NCBI GenBank assembly: GCA_963777695.1
Contig: CAVZRC010000003.1
Span: 620,001-684,000, forward strand
From: CAVZRC01 sp963777695
Lineage (GTDB): Bacteria; Planctomycetota; Planctomycetia; Isosphaerales; Isosphaeraceae
Length of the DNA: 64,000 nt
Reading direction: 5' to 3'
This document shows, one piece after another, positions 20,255 through 29,160 of the stretch. Made by a program: the position numbers and the translations under genes. Position 1 is the stretch's first letter. Each line of letters begins with the position of its first letter. Under the pieces are notes generated by a model. The model saw only the letters and a list, made by a program, of their open reading frames with translations. It did no database searches and was not told where the DNA came from.

Positions 20255-20527
20255 CTACGGCCGTTCGGCGGCCGCTTGCTGGCAGACACGTTTCAACTCG
20301 CGTTCGCTCGGATTAATCAGGATCTCATTGTCGATCTGGATGGTTGGCATCACGCGCTTGCCGCCATTCAGATCCGCGACATAATCATTGAGCTCGGGCG
20401 ACTCGTCGAGGTCTCGGAACTCGTACTGGATTTCTTGCTTGTCGAAGAACTCCAGGGCTCGGGTCGTGTCGGGGCAACTGCGCGAGCCGTAGACGGTGAT
20501 ATTCGGCTGTTTCATCGGTCTGCTCAT
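20255..20527 (-). CDS. Glutaredoxin family protein
   Basis: A small thioredoxin-fold protein of about 90 residues: ITVYGSRSCPDTTRALEFFDK, YEFRDLDES and the cis-proline region VMPTIQI. The active site is CPDT, a single-cysteine form, so it resembles monothiol or NrdH-like glutaredoxins rather than classic CPYC dithiol enzymes. It is likely a cytoplasmic thiol reductase or redox-sensing protein. The ORF is open further upstream; MSRPMKQPN at 20527 or MKQPN at 20515 are the sensible starts. Confidence 0.8.
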   Translation of the reverse strand: MSRPMKQPNITVYGSRSCPDTTRALEFFDKQEIQYEFRDLDESPELNDYVADLNGGKRVMPTIQIDNEILINPSERELKRVCQQAAAERP

Positions 20528-20616
20528 CGGTTGAATCAGGAAGATCTCATCTCGAAATAACATACGGCGAGGGCCGGTCCGGGACTCCTCGCGCGGGCAG
20601 AATGGCATGGTGCGCC

Positions 20617-20802
20617 TCAAGCGACCTGCCGCGCCGGTTGTGGCGTCGGATCGTCCAGGGGCTTCCCGACCGACTCCATCGTGTCGCAGATCAGGCTCGC
20701 CACCAGGTATTTGATGGAAACTTGCAGTTCCCGCGCCTGCGACCGGAGACGGTCCAAGAGTTCGTCCGAAAGCGTAACGCGAATCTCGGGATCAGTTTTC
20801 AT
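20617..20802 (-). CDS. Small ribbon-helix-helix-like protein
   Basis: 61 residues: IRVTLSDELLDRLRSQARELQVSIKYLVASLICD. A beta-strand followed by two helices is the pattern of CopG/Arc-type DNA-binding proteins. The ATG at 20802 is preceded by GGAGGT at ideal spacing, which decides the start against the longer open frame. No toxin gene adjoins it, so a stand-alone regulator is inferred. It is divergent from the MFS transporter gene and could control it. Confidence 0.6.
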   Translation of the reverse strand: MKTDPEIRVTLSDELLDRLRSQARELQVSIKYLVASLICDTMESVGKPLDDPTPQPARQVA

Positions 20803-21071
20803 GGATTGACCTCCGACGCTTGGGTAATGCAATTTGCTTGCCGTTCGCCATGGATCTCGCGAAGTGTGAACGAATTCGGGCCGCGCGACGCCGATCGGCT
20901 CGCCCGGAACTCGCGACATCTCGCTGTGGGAACGGACTTTGCATTTCTTCTCCTCATGGCTGGCGGCTTGGTCGTCGCGAGGGCGCAGGCGTCACGCCGC
21001 CGGGCTTGGTGGACTGCCAATGAGACCGGGTGTTGTGAACGATTCCCATAATTCGAGGGAAGTGAGGGGCC

Positions 21072-22539
21072 ATGAGCACGGCGATCGGGGTCGATAGGCC
21101 TCGGACATTCCGATCGGACGTCCCCGCGCGGCTGGACCGCTTGCCCTGGAGCCGATGGCACGCGATGGTGATCACCGCCCTGGGAATCACCTGGATCATC
21201 GACGGCCTCGAGGTGACGATGATCGCGTCGTTCAGCGCGGTTCTCCAGGAGCCGGGCACCCTGCATTTCAGCGGCTCGGAGATCGGCCTGCTGAACACGG
21301 CCTATCTGACGGGGGCCGTGCTGGGAGCCCTGATATTCGGCTACCTGACCGATCGGCTGGGCCGGAAGAAGCTGTTCTCGGTCACGCTGGGCCTGTACCT
21401 GGTGTCGGCCTCGCTGACGGCATTCTCGTGGGACTTCCCGAGCTTCGCCTTCTTCCGATTCCTCACCGGCGCCGCGATCGGCGGCGAATACTCGGCGATC
21501 AACTCGGCCATCGACGAGCTGATCCCGGGTCGAGTCCGGGGGTGGGTTGACCTGGCGATCAACGGAACCTTCTGGGTCGGCGCCGCGGCCGGCTCGCTCG
21601 CGAGCATCGTACTGCTCAATCCGTCCTTCTTGCGGGCGGATCTGGGCTGGCGGCTGGGGTTCGGCATCGGCGGCATCCTGGGCCTGGCGATCATCTTCCT
21701 GCGACACCATGTCCCCGAGAGTCCTCGATGGCTCCTGACGCACGGACAGCCCGAGGAGGCCGGGCGGATCGTGGCCGAGATCGAGCGGGACATCGAGGGC
21801 GCCCGGCGCGCCGGGACTCCCGCCTGCGCAGGGGACGATCACGATCCGGTCGCGGGGACCGGTCGGCTTCGGCGACCTGGCGCACGTGCTGCTCCGGACC
21901 TATCCGGGCCGGACCGTGCTCGGGCTGGCCTTGATCATCTCGCAGGCCTTCCTCTACAACGGCGTGTTCTTCACGTTCCCGCTGGTGCTCAGCAAGTTCT
22001 ACCATATCCCGCCCGATCGCACCGGCCTCTATCTCCTCCCGTTCGCGATGAGCAACTTCCTCGGGCCGTTGATCCTGGGCCGGTTCTTCGACACGATCGG
22101 CCGTCGGCCGATGATCGGCGGGACGTATACCGTCTCCGCGGTGCTGCTGGCCCTGACCGGCTACCTCTTCGCGAACGGCCTGTTGACCCCGACCACTCAG
22201 ACCGTGCTCTGGGCACTCGTCTTCTTCTTCGCCTCGTCGGCGGCGAGCTCGGCGTACTTGACCGTCAGCGAGATCTTCCCGGTCGAGCTGCGGGGCATGG
22301 TCATCGCCCTGTTCTACGCCATCGGCACCCTGGTCGGCGGGACGCTGGCGCCCTGGATATTCGGACGACTGATCGATAGCGGCCTCCGGAGCCGGCTCTT
22401 CCACGGCGACCTCTTCGCCTCGGCCCTGCTCCTCGTCACCGTCGCCATCGTCTGGCGATTCGGCGTCAAGGCAGAGCGGTCGTCGCTGGAGGAGATCGCC
22501 ACACCCTTATCGGCGGCCGGCGAGGAAGACGAGCGGTAA
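21072..22539 (+). CDS. MFS transporter, sugar/aromatic acid type (frameshifted)
   Basis: Twelve-helix transporter of about 488 residues when joined across one frame change. The N-terminal half has DGLEVTMIASF, the loop 2-3 signature GYLTDRLGRKKLF, and GAAIGGEYSAINS at helix 5, all typical of the SP/AAHS-type porters. The frame breaks in the central cytoplasmic loop near 21800-21830, and the C-terminal half resumes with FGDLAHVLLRTYPGRTVLG and a second motif A copy (GRFFDTIGRRP). The helix counts on either side fit one protein. The substrate is unknown. Confidence 0.8.
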
Positions 22540-22642
22540 TTCAACGTTCGCCGAGTTGACCGACCGCTTGGCACTCCCTTTGCAACAACAATTCCTCACG
22601 TTTCCCGTGACCATTTCCAATGACTTGCAAGGGAGAACATCC

Positions 22643-23185
22643 ATGGCACGAACCGATACGCGAACCGGCCAGACGATCAATCCGGGTGCGGATACCAACC
22701 CCGATCCGATCACCGGCGAGCCGGGCGCCCATCCGGTCGGAGCGGGACTCGGCGCGGCCGCGGCCGGTGCGGCGGCCGGTGCAGCCGGCGGGGCGATGGC
22801 CGGGCCGGCGGGCGCCGTCGTCGGCGCCGTGATCGGCGGCATCGCCGGCGGACTCGCCGGCAAAGGCATCGCCGAGTCGATCGACCCGACCGCCGAGAAC
22901 GCCTTCTGGCGTGACAATTACGCCAGCCGTCCCTATTACGATACGTCGACCTCCTACGACGAGTATGCACCCGCCTACCAGTACGGCTGGGAGTCGTGCG
23001 CGAAGTACCACGATCGCTCGTGGGATCAGGTCGAATCCGACCTCTCCAGGGACTGGAATTCCGCCAAGGCCAAGTCCCGGCTCACGTGGGAGAAGGCCAA
23101 GCTCGCCACCCGCGACGCCTGGGACCGGATCGGCGAGACGGCCTCCGGCAGCTCGAGTTCCGCCCGGCGCGGTGCCGACCGCTGA
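22643..23185 (+). CDS. Glycine-zipper conserved hypothetical protein
   Basis: 180 residues. The first ~45 are polar (Asn/Pro/Thr-rich). A glycine/alanine-zipper follows (GAGLGAAAAGAAAG...GAVIGGIAGGLAGKG), like two short membrane-inserting helices. The C-terminal half is charged and aromatic (FWRDNYASRPYYD, YGWESCAKY, WDQVESDLSRDW). The latter pattern recurs in bacterial proteins of unknown function. The ATG at 22643 has GGGAGAAC upstream and decides the start. No signal peptide is visible. A stress or membrane-associated role is possible but not shown. Confidence 0.65.
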   Translation: MARTDTRTGQTINPGADTNPDPITGEPGAHPVGAGLGAAAAGAAAGAAGGAMAGPAGAVVGAVIGGIAGGLAGKGIAESIDPTAENAFWRDNYASRPYYDTSTSYDEYAPAYQYGWESCAKYHDRSWDQVESDLSRDWNSAKAKSRLTWEKAKLATRDAWDRIGETASGSSSSARRGADR

Positions 23186-23399
23186 GCCCACCGTCGCCTT
23201 GCGTCAGGGTACCGCCGCCGAACGAGGGGGACCGCATCAGGGAGGATGCGATCCCGATCGAAACGCCCGTTCCAAGGCCGCCCGACCGGAGCCTTCGACC
23301 GGACGAAAAGTAGGACTTGCCGGTGCCGACCGCAAGACTTATAGTGTTTTTTCAAATTAGGTGTAGCGATGGCGATGGATTGCGACGATCGATCCGGTC

Positions 23400-24644
23400 A
23401 TGGAGGGGCCTTCGAGTAGCGACCCGCCGAACGCGACCGTTACTCGTCGATACGACATGGAAGTCGGCAATGATCGAACTGCCAGGCGGCCCTCGCGTCC
23501 GAGGGGCCGGGGATTGATGCATGGGAGCTTCCCATCTCCTGGCATCTGTCAAATCCCCACACGCGACGGCGAGCGAGTCGCGACATGCTCCGATCGGGAT
23601 GAGTTTCGCGCGATCGTCGGCGACGACGCCCGTCGCAAGCCGTCCCGGGGGGTTACGCCCCTGTTAAGTGTGGTGATCCCGCTGTTCAACGAGGAGTTGA
23701 ACTTGGGACAACTCCATCGCCGGTTGGTGGATTCGCTCGACCCGTTGCACGAGCCCTACGAGATCCTTTTCGTCGACGACGGTAGCCGCGATGAGACGCC
23801 GAGGCGCCTGGAGTGGATCCAGGCCGAGAGTCCGCAGGTCTCCGTGATCCACTTGAGCCGGAATTTCGGCCACCAGGCGGCCGTATCGGCGGGGCTCGAA
23901 TATGCCAGGGGCCGTGCCATCATCGTGATGGACGGCGACCTCCAGGATCCACCTGAGATACTCCCCAGGTTCGTGGATCGTTGGAGGCAGGGCTACGATG
24001 TGGTCTACGCCATCCGCCGGGACCGGAAAGAGGGCCCGATCAAGCGGATCTGCTATTTCCTGTTCTACAGGATCCTGAACCTGATCAGCGACATCGACAT
24101 CCCGCTGGATAGCGGCGATTTCTGCCTGATGGACCGCAAGGTTGTCGAGGCCCTGGTCGGCCTCCCCGAACAGATGCGATTCGTCCGCGGGTTGCGTACG
24201 TTCGTCGGATTCAAGCAAACGGGGCTGGAGTACGAGCGTGCGGCGAGGGGGGCCGGAAAGCCGAAATTCACCCTGCGTGCGCTGATCTCGCTGGCGATCG
24301 ACGGCCTGATCAGCTTCAGCAGCTATCCGTTGCGGCTGGTCGCCTACGTGGGAGTCGCGACCGTTTTCGCCGCCGTCCTCATGACGGTCTGGGTCGTCGT
24401 TGACGCCGTGTCGAACCATACGGCCCCGCGCGGCTGGGCCAGCGTCATGGCCACGATCTTGTTCGTGGGCTCGATCCAGCTCATCGGGCTCGGTGTGATC
24501 GGTGAATATATCCGACTGATCTTCCTGGAGTCGAAACGAAGGCCCATGTATGTCGTCGGCGAATATCGTCCGATGAGCTCGACCCCGGCGGATGACGATC
24601 CTGTTGCCCACGCCCTCGGGTCGGGCCAGGACGTCGCATCGTGA
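23400..24644 (+). CDS. GT2 family polyprenyl-phosphate glycosyltransferase with two membrane helices
   Basis: GtrB/DPM-like enzyme. The catalytic domain has LSVVIPLFNEE, FVDDGSRDET and the DxD-containing IIVMDGDLQDPPE, plus the acceptor-loop motif RNFGHQAAVSAG. Two C-terminal membrane helices follow (LVAYVGVATVFAAVLMTVW and ATILFVGSIQLIGLGVIG). Such enzymes charge undecaprenyl phosphate with a hexose for surface glycan decoration by GT-C enzymes. The N-terminal ~90 residues are low-complexity and the real start may be later, for example at 23457 or 23518. The stop overlaps the next gene as GTGA. The frame is intact. Confidence 0.82.
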   Translation: MEGPSSSDPPNATVTRRYDMEVGNDRTARRPSRPRGRGLMHGSFPSPGICQIPTRDGERVATCSDRDEFRAIVGDDARRKPSRGVTPLLSVVIPLFNEELNLGQLHRRLVDSLDPLHEPYEILFVDDGSRDETPRRLEWIQAESPQVSVIHLSRNFGHQAAVSAGLEYARGRAIIVMDGDLQDPPEILPRFVDRWRQGYDVVYAIRRDRKEGPIKRICYFLFYRILNLISDIDIPLDSGDFCLMDRKVVEALVGLPEQMRFVRGLRTFVGFKQTGLEYERAARGAGKPKFTLRALISLAIDGLISFSSYPLRLVAYVGVATVFAAVLMTVWVVVDAVSNHTAPRGWASVMATILFVGSIQLIGLGVIGEYIRLIFLESKRRPMYVVGEYRPMSSTPADDDPVAHALGSGQDVAS

Positions 24645-25165
24645 TCCGCCGCTGGTCCGAGGGCGTCGCCGATGACAACATGGCGGAGGAGATCCTGGTC
24701 GAGCTGGGCGCGCTGATCGACCGCCACCACTGGTGGCGGGCGAGGGCACGACTGACCCTCGAGCTCCTGTCACCCCTGGGCGTCTCGCCGCCGGCGCGGG
24801 TGCTCGACGCGGGCTGCGGCTTGGGGCACGACGCTGGACTCGCTCGAAGGTGCCGGATACCAGGCCATCGGCGCCGACATCTCGCGCAAGGCCCTCGAGC
24901 GGCTCGATCGGCCGGGCAGGGAACTGGTGGAGGTCGATCTCACCAAGCCCTTGCCCCTGGAGGAGGTCGGGGGCTACGACGCCGTGCTGGCCCTCGACGT
25001 GATCGAGCATCTCGACGACGACCGCGCGGCGGCCGGACGCCTCGGCGAGCTGGCACGCCCCGGCGGATACGTGGTCGTGAGCGTCCCGGCGCGGCCCGAC
25101 TTGTTCTCGGAGTTCGACGCCATCCAGGGGCATCGCCGCCGATATCTGCCCGAGCCCCGCGGCCA
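24641..25165 (+). pseudogene. Truncated class I SAM-dependent methyltransferase
   Basis: It starts with GTG overlapping the upstream stop (GTGA), or with ATG at 24680. The N-terminus has a helix with RHHWWRARARLTL. SAM motif I reads VLDAGCGWGTT once a spurious T near 24835 is removed, and DAVLALDVIEHLDDD forms motif II. After ...FDAIQGHRRRYLPE the family usually continues for a further 80 or more residues. Here the sequence instead runs into the 3' end of the opposite-strand gene, about 15 bases from its stop. The protein is therefore truncated at about 172 residues and probably inactive, or the region was rearranged. It is coupled to the glycosyltransferase before it. Confidence 0.65.
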
Positions 25166-25181
25166 CTTCAGGATTCCGTTG

Positions 25182-25904
25182 CTACGGGAGACTCCCGGCC
25201 GTCGGGCCCATCGACGGGAACCTGTCGTAATACGAATCCACTGCGGGCTGACCCGTGTAGTTCGGCCCGGCTCGATCGTCGGCGCCAAGGTAATGATAGG
25301 GCAGTCTCGTCAGCCGGCTACCTCGACAAGTCAACCGCCGGCTCCGACTGTCATAGCCCAGGCCATTCCGCCGCAGATCCGACAGGAGCCGCCGGCCAGC
25401 CGGCTTCCCGTCGGCTAGCTTTATACTCAAGTGATCGAGGTTGGCTGCAAACAGCCCGTCTTCCGTGAGCCAGGAGGCGGCACGGGCGATCAAGCCCAGC
25501 TTATCGCCGATGTAGTGGAGTCCGTGCACGCAGGTGATCAGGTCGCAGGGCCGTTCCGGTTGCCAGTCGCGCAACGATGCTTCTACGAGCTGGAGACGAT
25601 TCGGATCCGGACCCGCCGGGCAAAATACTCCCACGAGATCGACTCCGGTGATCGCAATACTCGAATTCAGCCCCTCGTCCTGGAGGATCCGAGCGGCCTG
25701 GACCAGGGCCTTCCCCGTCCCGCAGCACAGGTCGAGCCAGGCCGCCCGATCCTGACGATCGAGCTTCGCTTCGAGGAATTCGAGCGGACTGAACCCGAGT
25801 TCCCGGCCATAGCCGTTCGTGCCGAACAGGTCTCGCTCGCGATTCATCCGGCAGTTGGCGACGACGGCCGATCGTTCGAGTAGATCGTCGGTGAGCAGGC
25901 TCAA
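25182..25904 (-). CDS. Class I SAM-dependent methyltransferase
   Basis: About 241 residues. Motif I is WLDLCCGTGKALVQAA, a second motif is AITGVDLVG, and CDLITCVHGLHYIGDKLG precedes a further conserved block (WLTEDGLFAANLDHLSI). This fits a small-molecule methyltransferase. The C-terminal 60 residues (YHYLGADDRAGPNYTGQPAV) look like a family-specific extension. The start is uncertain: TTG at 25904 or ATG at 25847. It converges on the truncated methyltransferase on the other strand; the two are not close paralogues. The substrate is unknown. Confidence 0.7.
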   Translation of the reverse strand: MSLLTDDLLERSAVVANCRMNRERDLFGTNGYGRELGFSPLEFLEAKLDRQDRAAWLDLCCGTGKALVQAARILQDEGLNSSIAITGVDLVGVFCPAGPDPNRLQLVEASLRDWQPERPCDLITCVHGLHYIGDKLGLIARAASWLTEDGLFAANLDHLSIKLADGKPAGRRLLSDLRRNGLGYDSRSRRLTCRGSRLTRLPYHYLGADDRAGPNYTGQPAVDSYYDRFPSMGPTAGSLP

Positions 25905-25905
25905 C

Positions 25906-26938
25906 TCAGGTGCTTCCGATACATCGGTCGATGATCGCCCGGAACGCGCCGAGGATGGTTTCGACCTTGTCGATATAATACCGCCGCGGCTCCAGGAGCA
26001 CTTCCGAGCCGGCCAGCTTCGCAAACTGCCACGCCTCACCGGTCGTCACGCAACCGAACACGGGCCGGCCGTCCTGCCCCTCATTCCGGTTGAAGCGATC
26101 GGCGGCGACCATCTGGGCGATGCACTGGCCCAGGCCCTCCTCGATATCATTCTTCTTGGCCTCGACGACCGTGGCGATCGGCGCCTGGAGGGGCAGCATC
26201 GGGGCGGTCGCCGACAGGATGAAGTCACACTCGCCCATGAGACCTCTTGCTGCGTTGACGTCCAGTCGTTGGCCCGAATAGATGACGAAGCGATTCCCGC
26301 TCAACTCCCGGCTGGCGAGCAGGAGCGAGCGCCACGATGAACTCGCTGCGCGACTTCTCGCTGATGAGGGACAACTGAATCCCCTGGGTGCCGCGTTCCA
26401 GCGTATCTTTCAACCAGGGAGGGATCGGGACGGGCTGAAGATCGGGGAACAACTCCGCGGACCGCGAGACCACTCCCAGGACACGCGCGACGGATTCGAG
26501 GGTAAACTCGCTGTAGTCCACGTAAGGCCCATAGATGTCGAAGCACAACTCGATATTCAATTCACCGAGCCGTCTCATCTGCACGGGGGAGATCGTCGGC
26601 CCTCCCTGTCCGCACGACGAGACCCAATAACATGAGACGACCATCTCGCATCCCTCGGCCTGTAGCCGTAGGATCTCGCCCGCCTTCCCATCGATTCGGT
26701 CGAGTAGCCAATCGATATGGCGTCGCGAATCTCGAGACTCTACACGTCCCTTCGTGCAGAGAAACCACCCGTCCATTGGCGCGATTCGAGTTGAGAAAGG
26801 ACGGATCAACTCACCCTTTATCTGCGATTCAGAGGGTTCGATCTCGAGCCGCGCCGTAATCGTGCTCGGATCCAGGTATTTGATGATGAGCGTCGCGTAC
26901 GTCCTCGAACAGGTTGCGTAATTGTCGTCGTATATCAT
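25906..26938 (-). CDS. DUF4279 domain joined to a PD-(D/E)XK nuclease-like domain (frameshifted)
   Basis: The first ~135 residues match DUF4279 (YATLIIKYLDPSTITARLEIEPS, ending ELCFDIYG). The same frame continues into FTLESVARVLG...LISEKSRSEFIVA, the start of a separate family. Near 26325 an extra T shifts the frame; the downstream frame continues LLLASRELSGNRFVIYSGQRLDV, then GECDFIL and VVEAKKNDIEEGLGQCIAQM. The Asp, ExK and Gln spacing resembles a PD-(D/E)XK nuclease core. Members I recall in cyanobacteria carry this second part alone, so either this is a fusion or a GTG start near DYSEF begins a second gene. The function is unknown. Confidence 0.6.
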
Positions 26939-26970
26939 GAAGATCCCGCCTATACCGGCATGTCCTCATC

Positions 26971-27282
26971 TTATGGGCGTTCGGCCCGCATAATCGCCCT
27001 ATGGGTCCGCCATGAGAGTAGGTCCCGGGCTTCGGTCAATCGCTCAATAAGCCATTGATCGGTCCAGGGCCATATCGGAGGCTCAGGCGGTGGAGGACCG
27101 ATTCCCGCGGCTTCTTGATCCAGGGGATCCGGCATGGCCACGGCGATGAGTATCGCGAGATCAACAGGGATCGCACGGTGTTCGAGTTGCAAGCGCTTGG
27201 CTGGCCCCCGACCATCCTCATAATGAGCTTCATCGTAGATCCAATGCCGGAGGAACGCCTCCTCTTGAGGTTCCAGCTTCAC
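26971..27282 (-). CDS. Conserved hypothetical protein
   Basis: 103 residues, no signal peptide or membrane segment. It begins MKLEPQEEAFLRHWIYDEAHY and has a proline-rich middle (GIGPPPPEPPIWPWT) before a C-terminal helix (LIERLTEARDLLSWR). I do not recognise a family. It lies 33 bases downstream of the DUF4279 gene's start region and close to glyA, both on the same strand. It looks like a real gene because codon composition matches its neighbours and the frame is intact. Confidence 0.5.
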   Translation of the reverse strand: MKLEPQEEAFLRHWIYDEAHYEDGRGPAKRLQLEHRAIPVDLAILIAVAMPDPLDQEAAGIGPPPPEPPIWPWTDQWLIERLTEARDLLSWRTHRAIMRAERP

Positions 27283-27301
27283 TTTGGTTCACTCCGCACG
27301 A

Positions 27302-28839
27302 TCATTTCAACCCGAGGCTCTCCATCAGGAACGGCAGGTCGATCTCGGGATAGACCGGATACGAGCCGAGCAGGGCATCGACTCGGGCATGCGCCTGGGC
27401 GCGGACGGACTCATCGAGCGTGTATTTCGCCTTGTCGCGGGCGCCCGACTTGCTGGTCCCCACCTCGATGTTCTTGAGCACCAGGGCGACGACCGAGGCG
27501 ATCTCGTCCATCTCGGCCTTGCCCATCCCGAGCGTGGTGACCGCCGGGGTGCCGAACCGCAACCCGCTGGTATACCAGGCCCCATTGACATCGAACGGGA
27601 CGGGATTGCGGTTGAGGGTGATCCCGCATTTCCGGACGGCTTCCTCGGCCTGACGGCCGGTGATGCCGTGGGTCGAGGCGACGTTGACGACCATCAGGTG
27701 GTTGTCGGTCCCGCCGGTCACGACGTTCAACCCTTCGCGAAGGAACGCCTCGGCCAGCGCCGGGCGTTGTCGACGATCTTCTGTGCATACGTCGCGAACT
27801 CGGGCCGGAGGGCCTCGGTGAAGGCGACGGCCTTGGCCGCCATGACGTGGGGCAGGGGGCCTCCCAGCACCATCGGGCAGCCGCGGTCGACGGCGTCGGA
27901 GAACTCGGGCGTCGACAGCACCAGCCCCCCTCGCGGCCCGCGTAGGGTCTTGTGCGTCGTCGTGGTGGCGACGTGAGCGTAGGCGATCGGGTTGAACTCG
28001 TCCTTGAGCACCTTCCCGGCGACCAGGCCGGCGAAGTGGGCCATGTCGACCATCAGCACCGCACCGACCTTGTCGGCGATCTCGCGCATCCGGGCGTAAT
28101 TGATGTTTCGGGAATAGGCGCTGAAGCCGGCCAGGAGGATCAGCGGCTTGACCTCCATCGCCTGTCGCTCGATGGCGTCATAGTCGAGCAGGTACGACTC
28201 GCGGTCAACCGTGTAGCCGTGGGCCTCGAACATCTTCCCCGACGAATTGAGCCGGTAGCCGTGCGTCAGGTGGCCGCCCGAGGCGAGGTCCAGGCCGAGC
28301 AGCCGCTGGCTGCCCAGGGCCTGGCGGACCGTCCCCCACTGGTCCGGGGTCAGCTTGTACCAGTCGCCCGCGGCGAGCGAGTCCGGGCCCTCGGCCCCGA
28401 GCAGCTTGGCGATCGCGCCGAGCTCGACCCTGGCCCGCAGGATCGCCCAGAACGCGACGAGGTTGGCGTCGGCGCCGCTGTGCGGCTGGGCATACGCATG
28501 CGACGCGCCGAAGAGTTCCTTCGCCCGACCGTTGGCCAGGTCCTCGATCGAATCAATATTGTCGCAGCCGGCATAGAACCGGTGATGGGGAATCCCCTCG
28601 GCGTACTTGTCGGTCAGGAGGTTGCCCATGGCACACTGGATGGCCAGCGACGAATAGTTCTCGCTGGCGATCAGCTTGATGTTGCTCCGCTGGTCGGCCA
28701 GCTCCTGGACGATCGACCGCGCCACTTCGGGAGCGACCCGGGCGACGCATTCGAGATTGGCCAGGTAGGCCAGGAAACCCGGGGGGATCGTCGCGGGATC
28801 CTTGGTCTGGAAATAGCTCGCGATCAGGGAGTCGGCCAT
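27302..28839 (-). CDS. glyA: Serine hydroxymethyltransferase, long form (frameshifted)
   Basis: PLP enzyme converting serine and tetrahydrofolate to glycine and methylene-tetrahydrofolate. Landmarks are IASENYSS, HSGADAN, DMAHFAGLVAG and the PLP-lysine motif TTTTHKTLRGPRGG. It has an extra segment after AFWAILRAR (about 40 residues around KLLGAEGPDSLAAGDWYKL), as in long SHMTs of Planctomycetes and Chlamydiae. The frame breaks near 27757 in GCCCGGCGCTGGC; one more G restores NARALAEAFL, after which the C-terminal domain continues normally to 27302. An essential enzyme is unlikely to be broken, so a sequencing error is favoured. ATG at 28839 is the family-like start. Confidence 0.92.
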
Positions 28840-28987
28840 GAATGGGCTCTCGTGATGAGGAGCATGGCAGGGGCGGACCGGCCGATCCGATACGCCGGGG
28901 CACCATGCCTGCATTCTCCGGTGGACGGGGTCGTTCGCTGTGCGGCGCCTGTCGTCGGGTTATAATAGTCCCGCGCCGACGACTAGG

Positions 28988-29102
28988 GTCTGTCTCGGAA
29001 GAGCCGAGTTGGGTGCTCTGTGAGCACCGATCCGGTGTGCTTCCCGAATTCGGTGCTCACAGAGCACCCTACGATACGGCCGACGCAGCTTCCGAGGCAG
29101 AC
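28988..29102. repeat. 115-bp palindromic element with 14-bp terminal inverted repeats
   Basis: The ends are GTCTGTCTCGGAAG and CTTCCGAGGCAGAC, inverted with one mismatch. Inside are two facing hairpins of the GGTGCTC/GAGCACC type (about 29010-29030 and 29051-29073), the second carrying CTAC/GTAG at its foot. Related copies lie at 33572-33658 and 45051-45176. It looks like a BIME or MITE-like element sitting upstream of the dehydrogenase gene. Confidence 0.8.
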
Positions 29103-29160
29103 GATTAGATTGTATCGGCCGGGTAAGATATCGCTCAAGAGACGCCGGGGAGGGCCCGCA

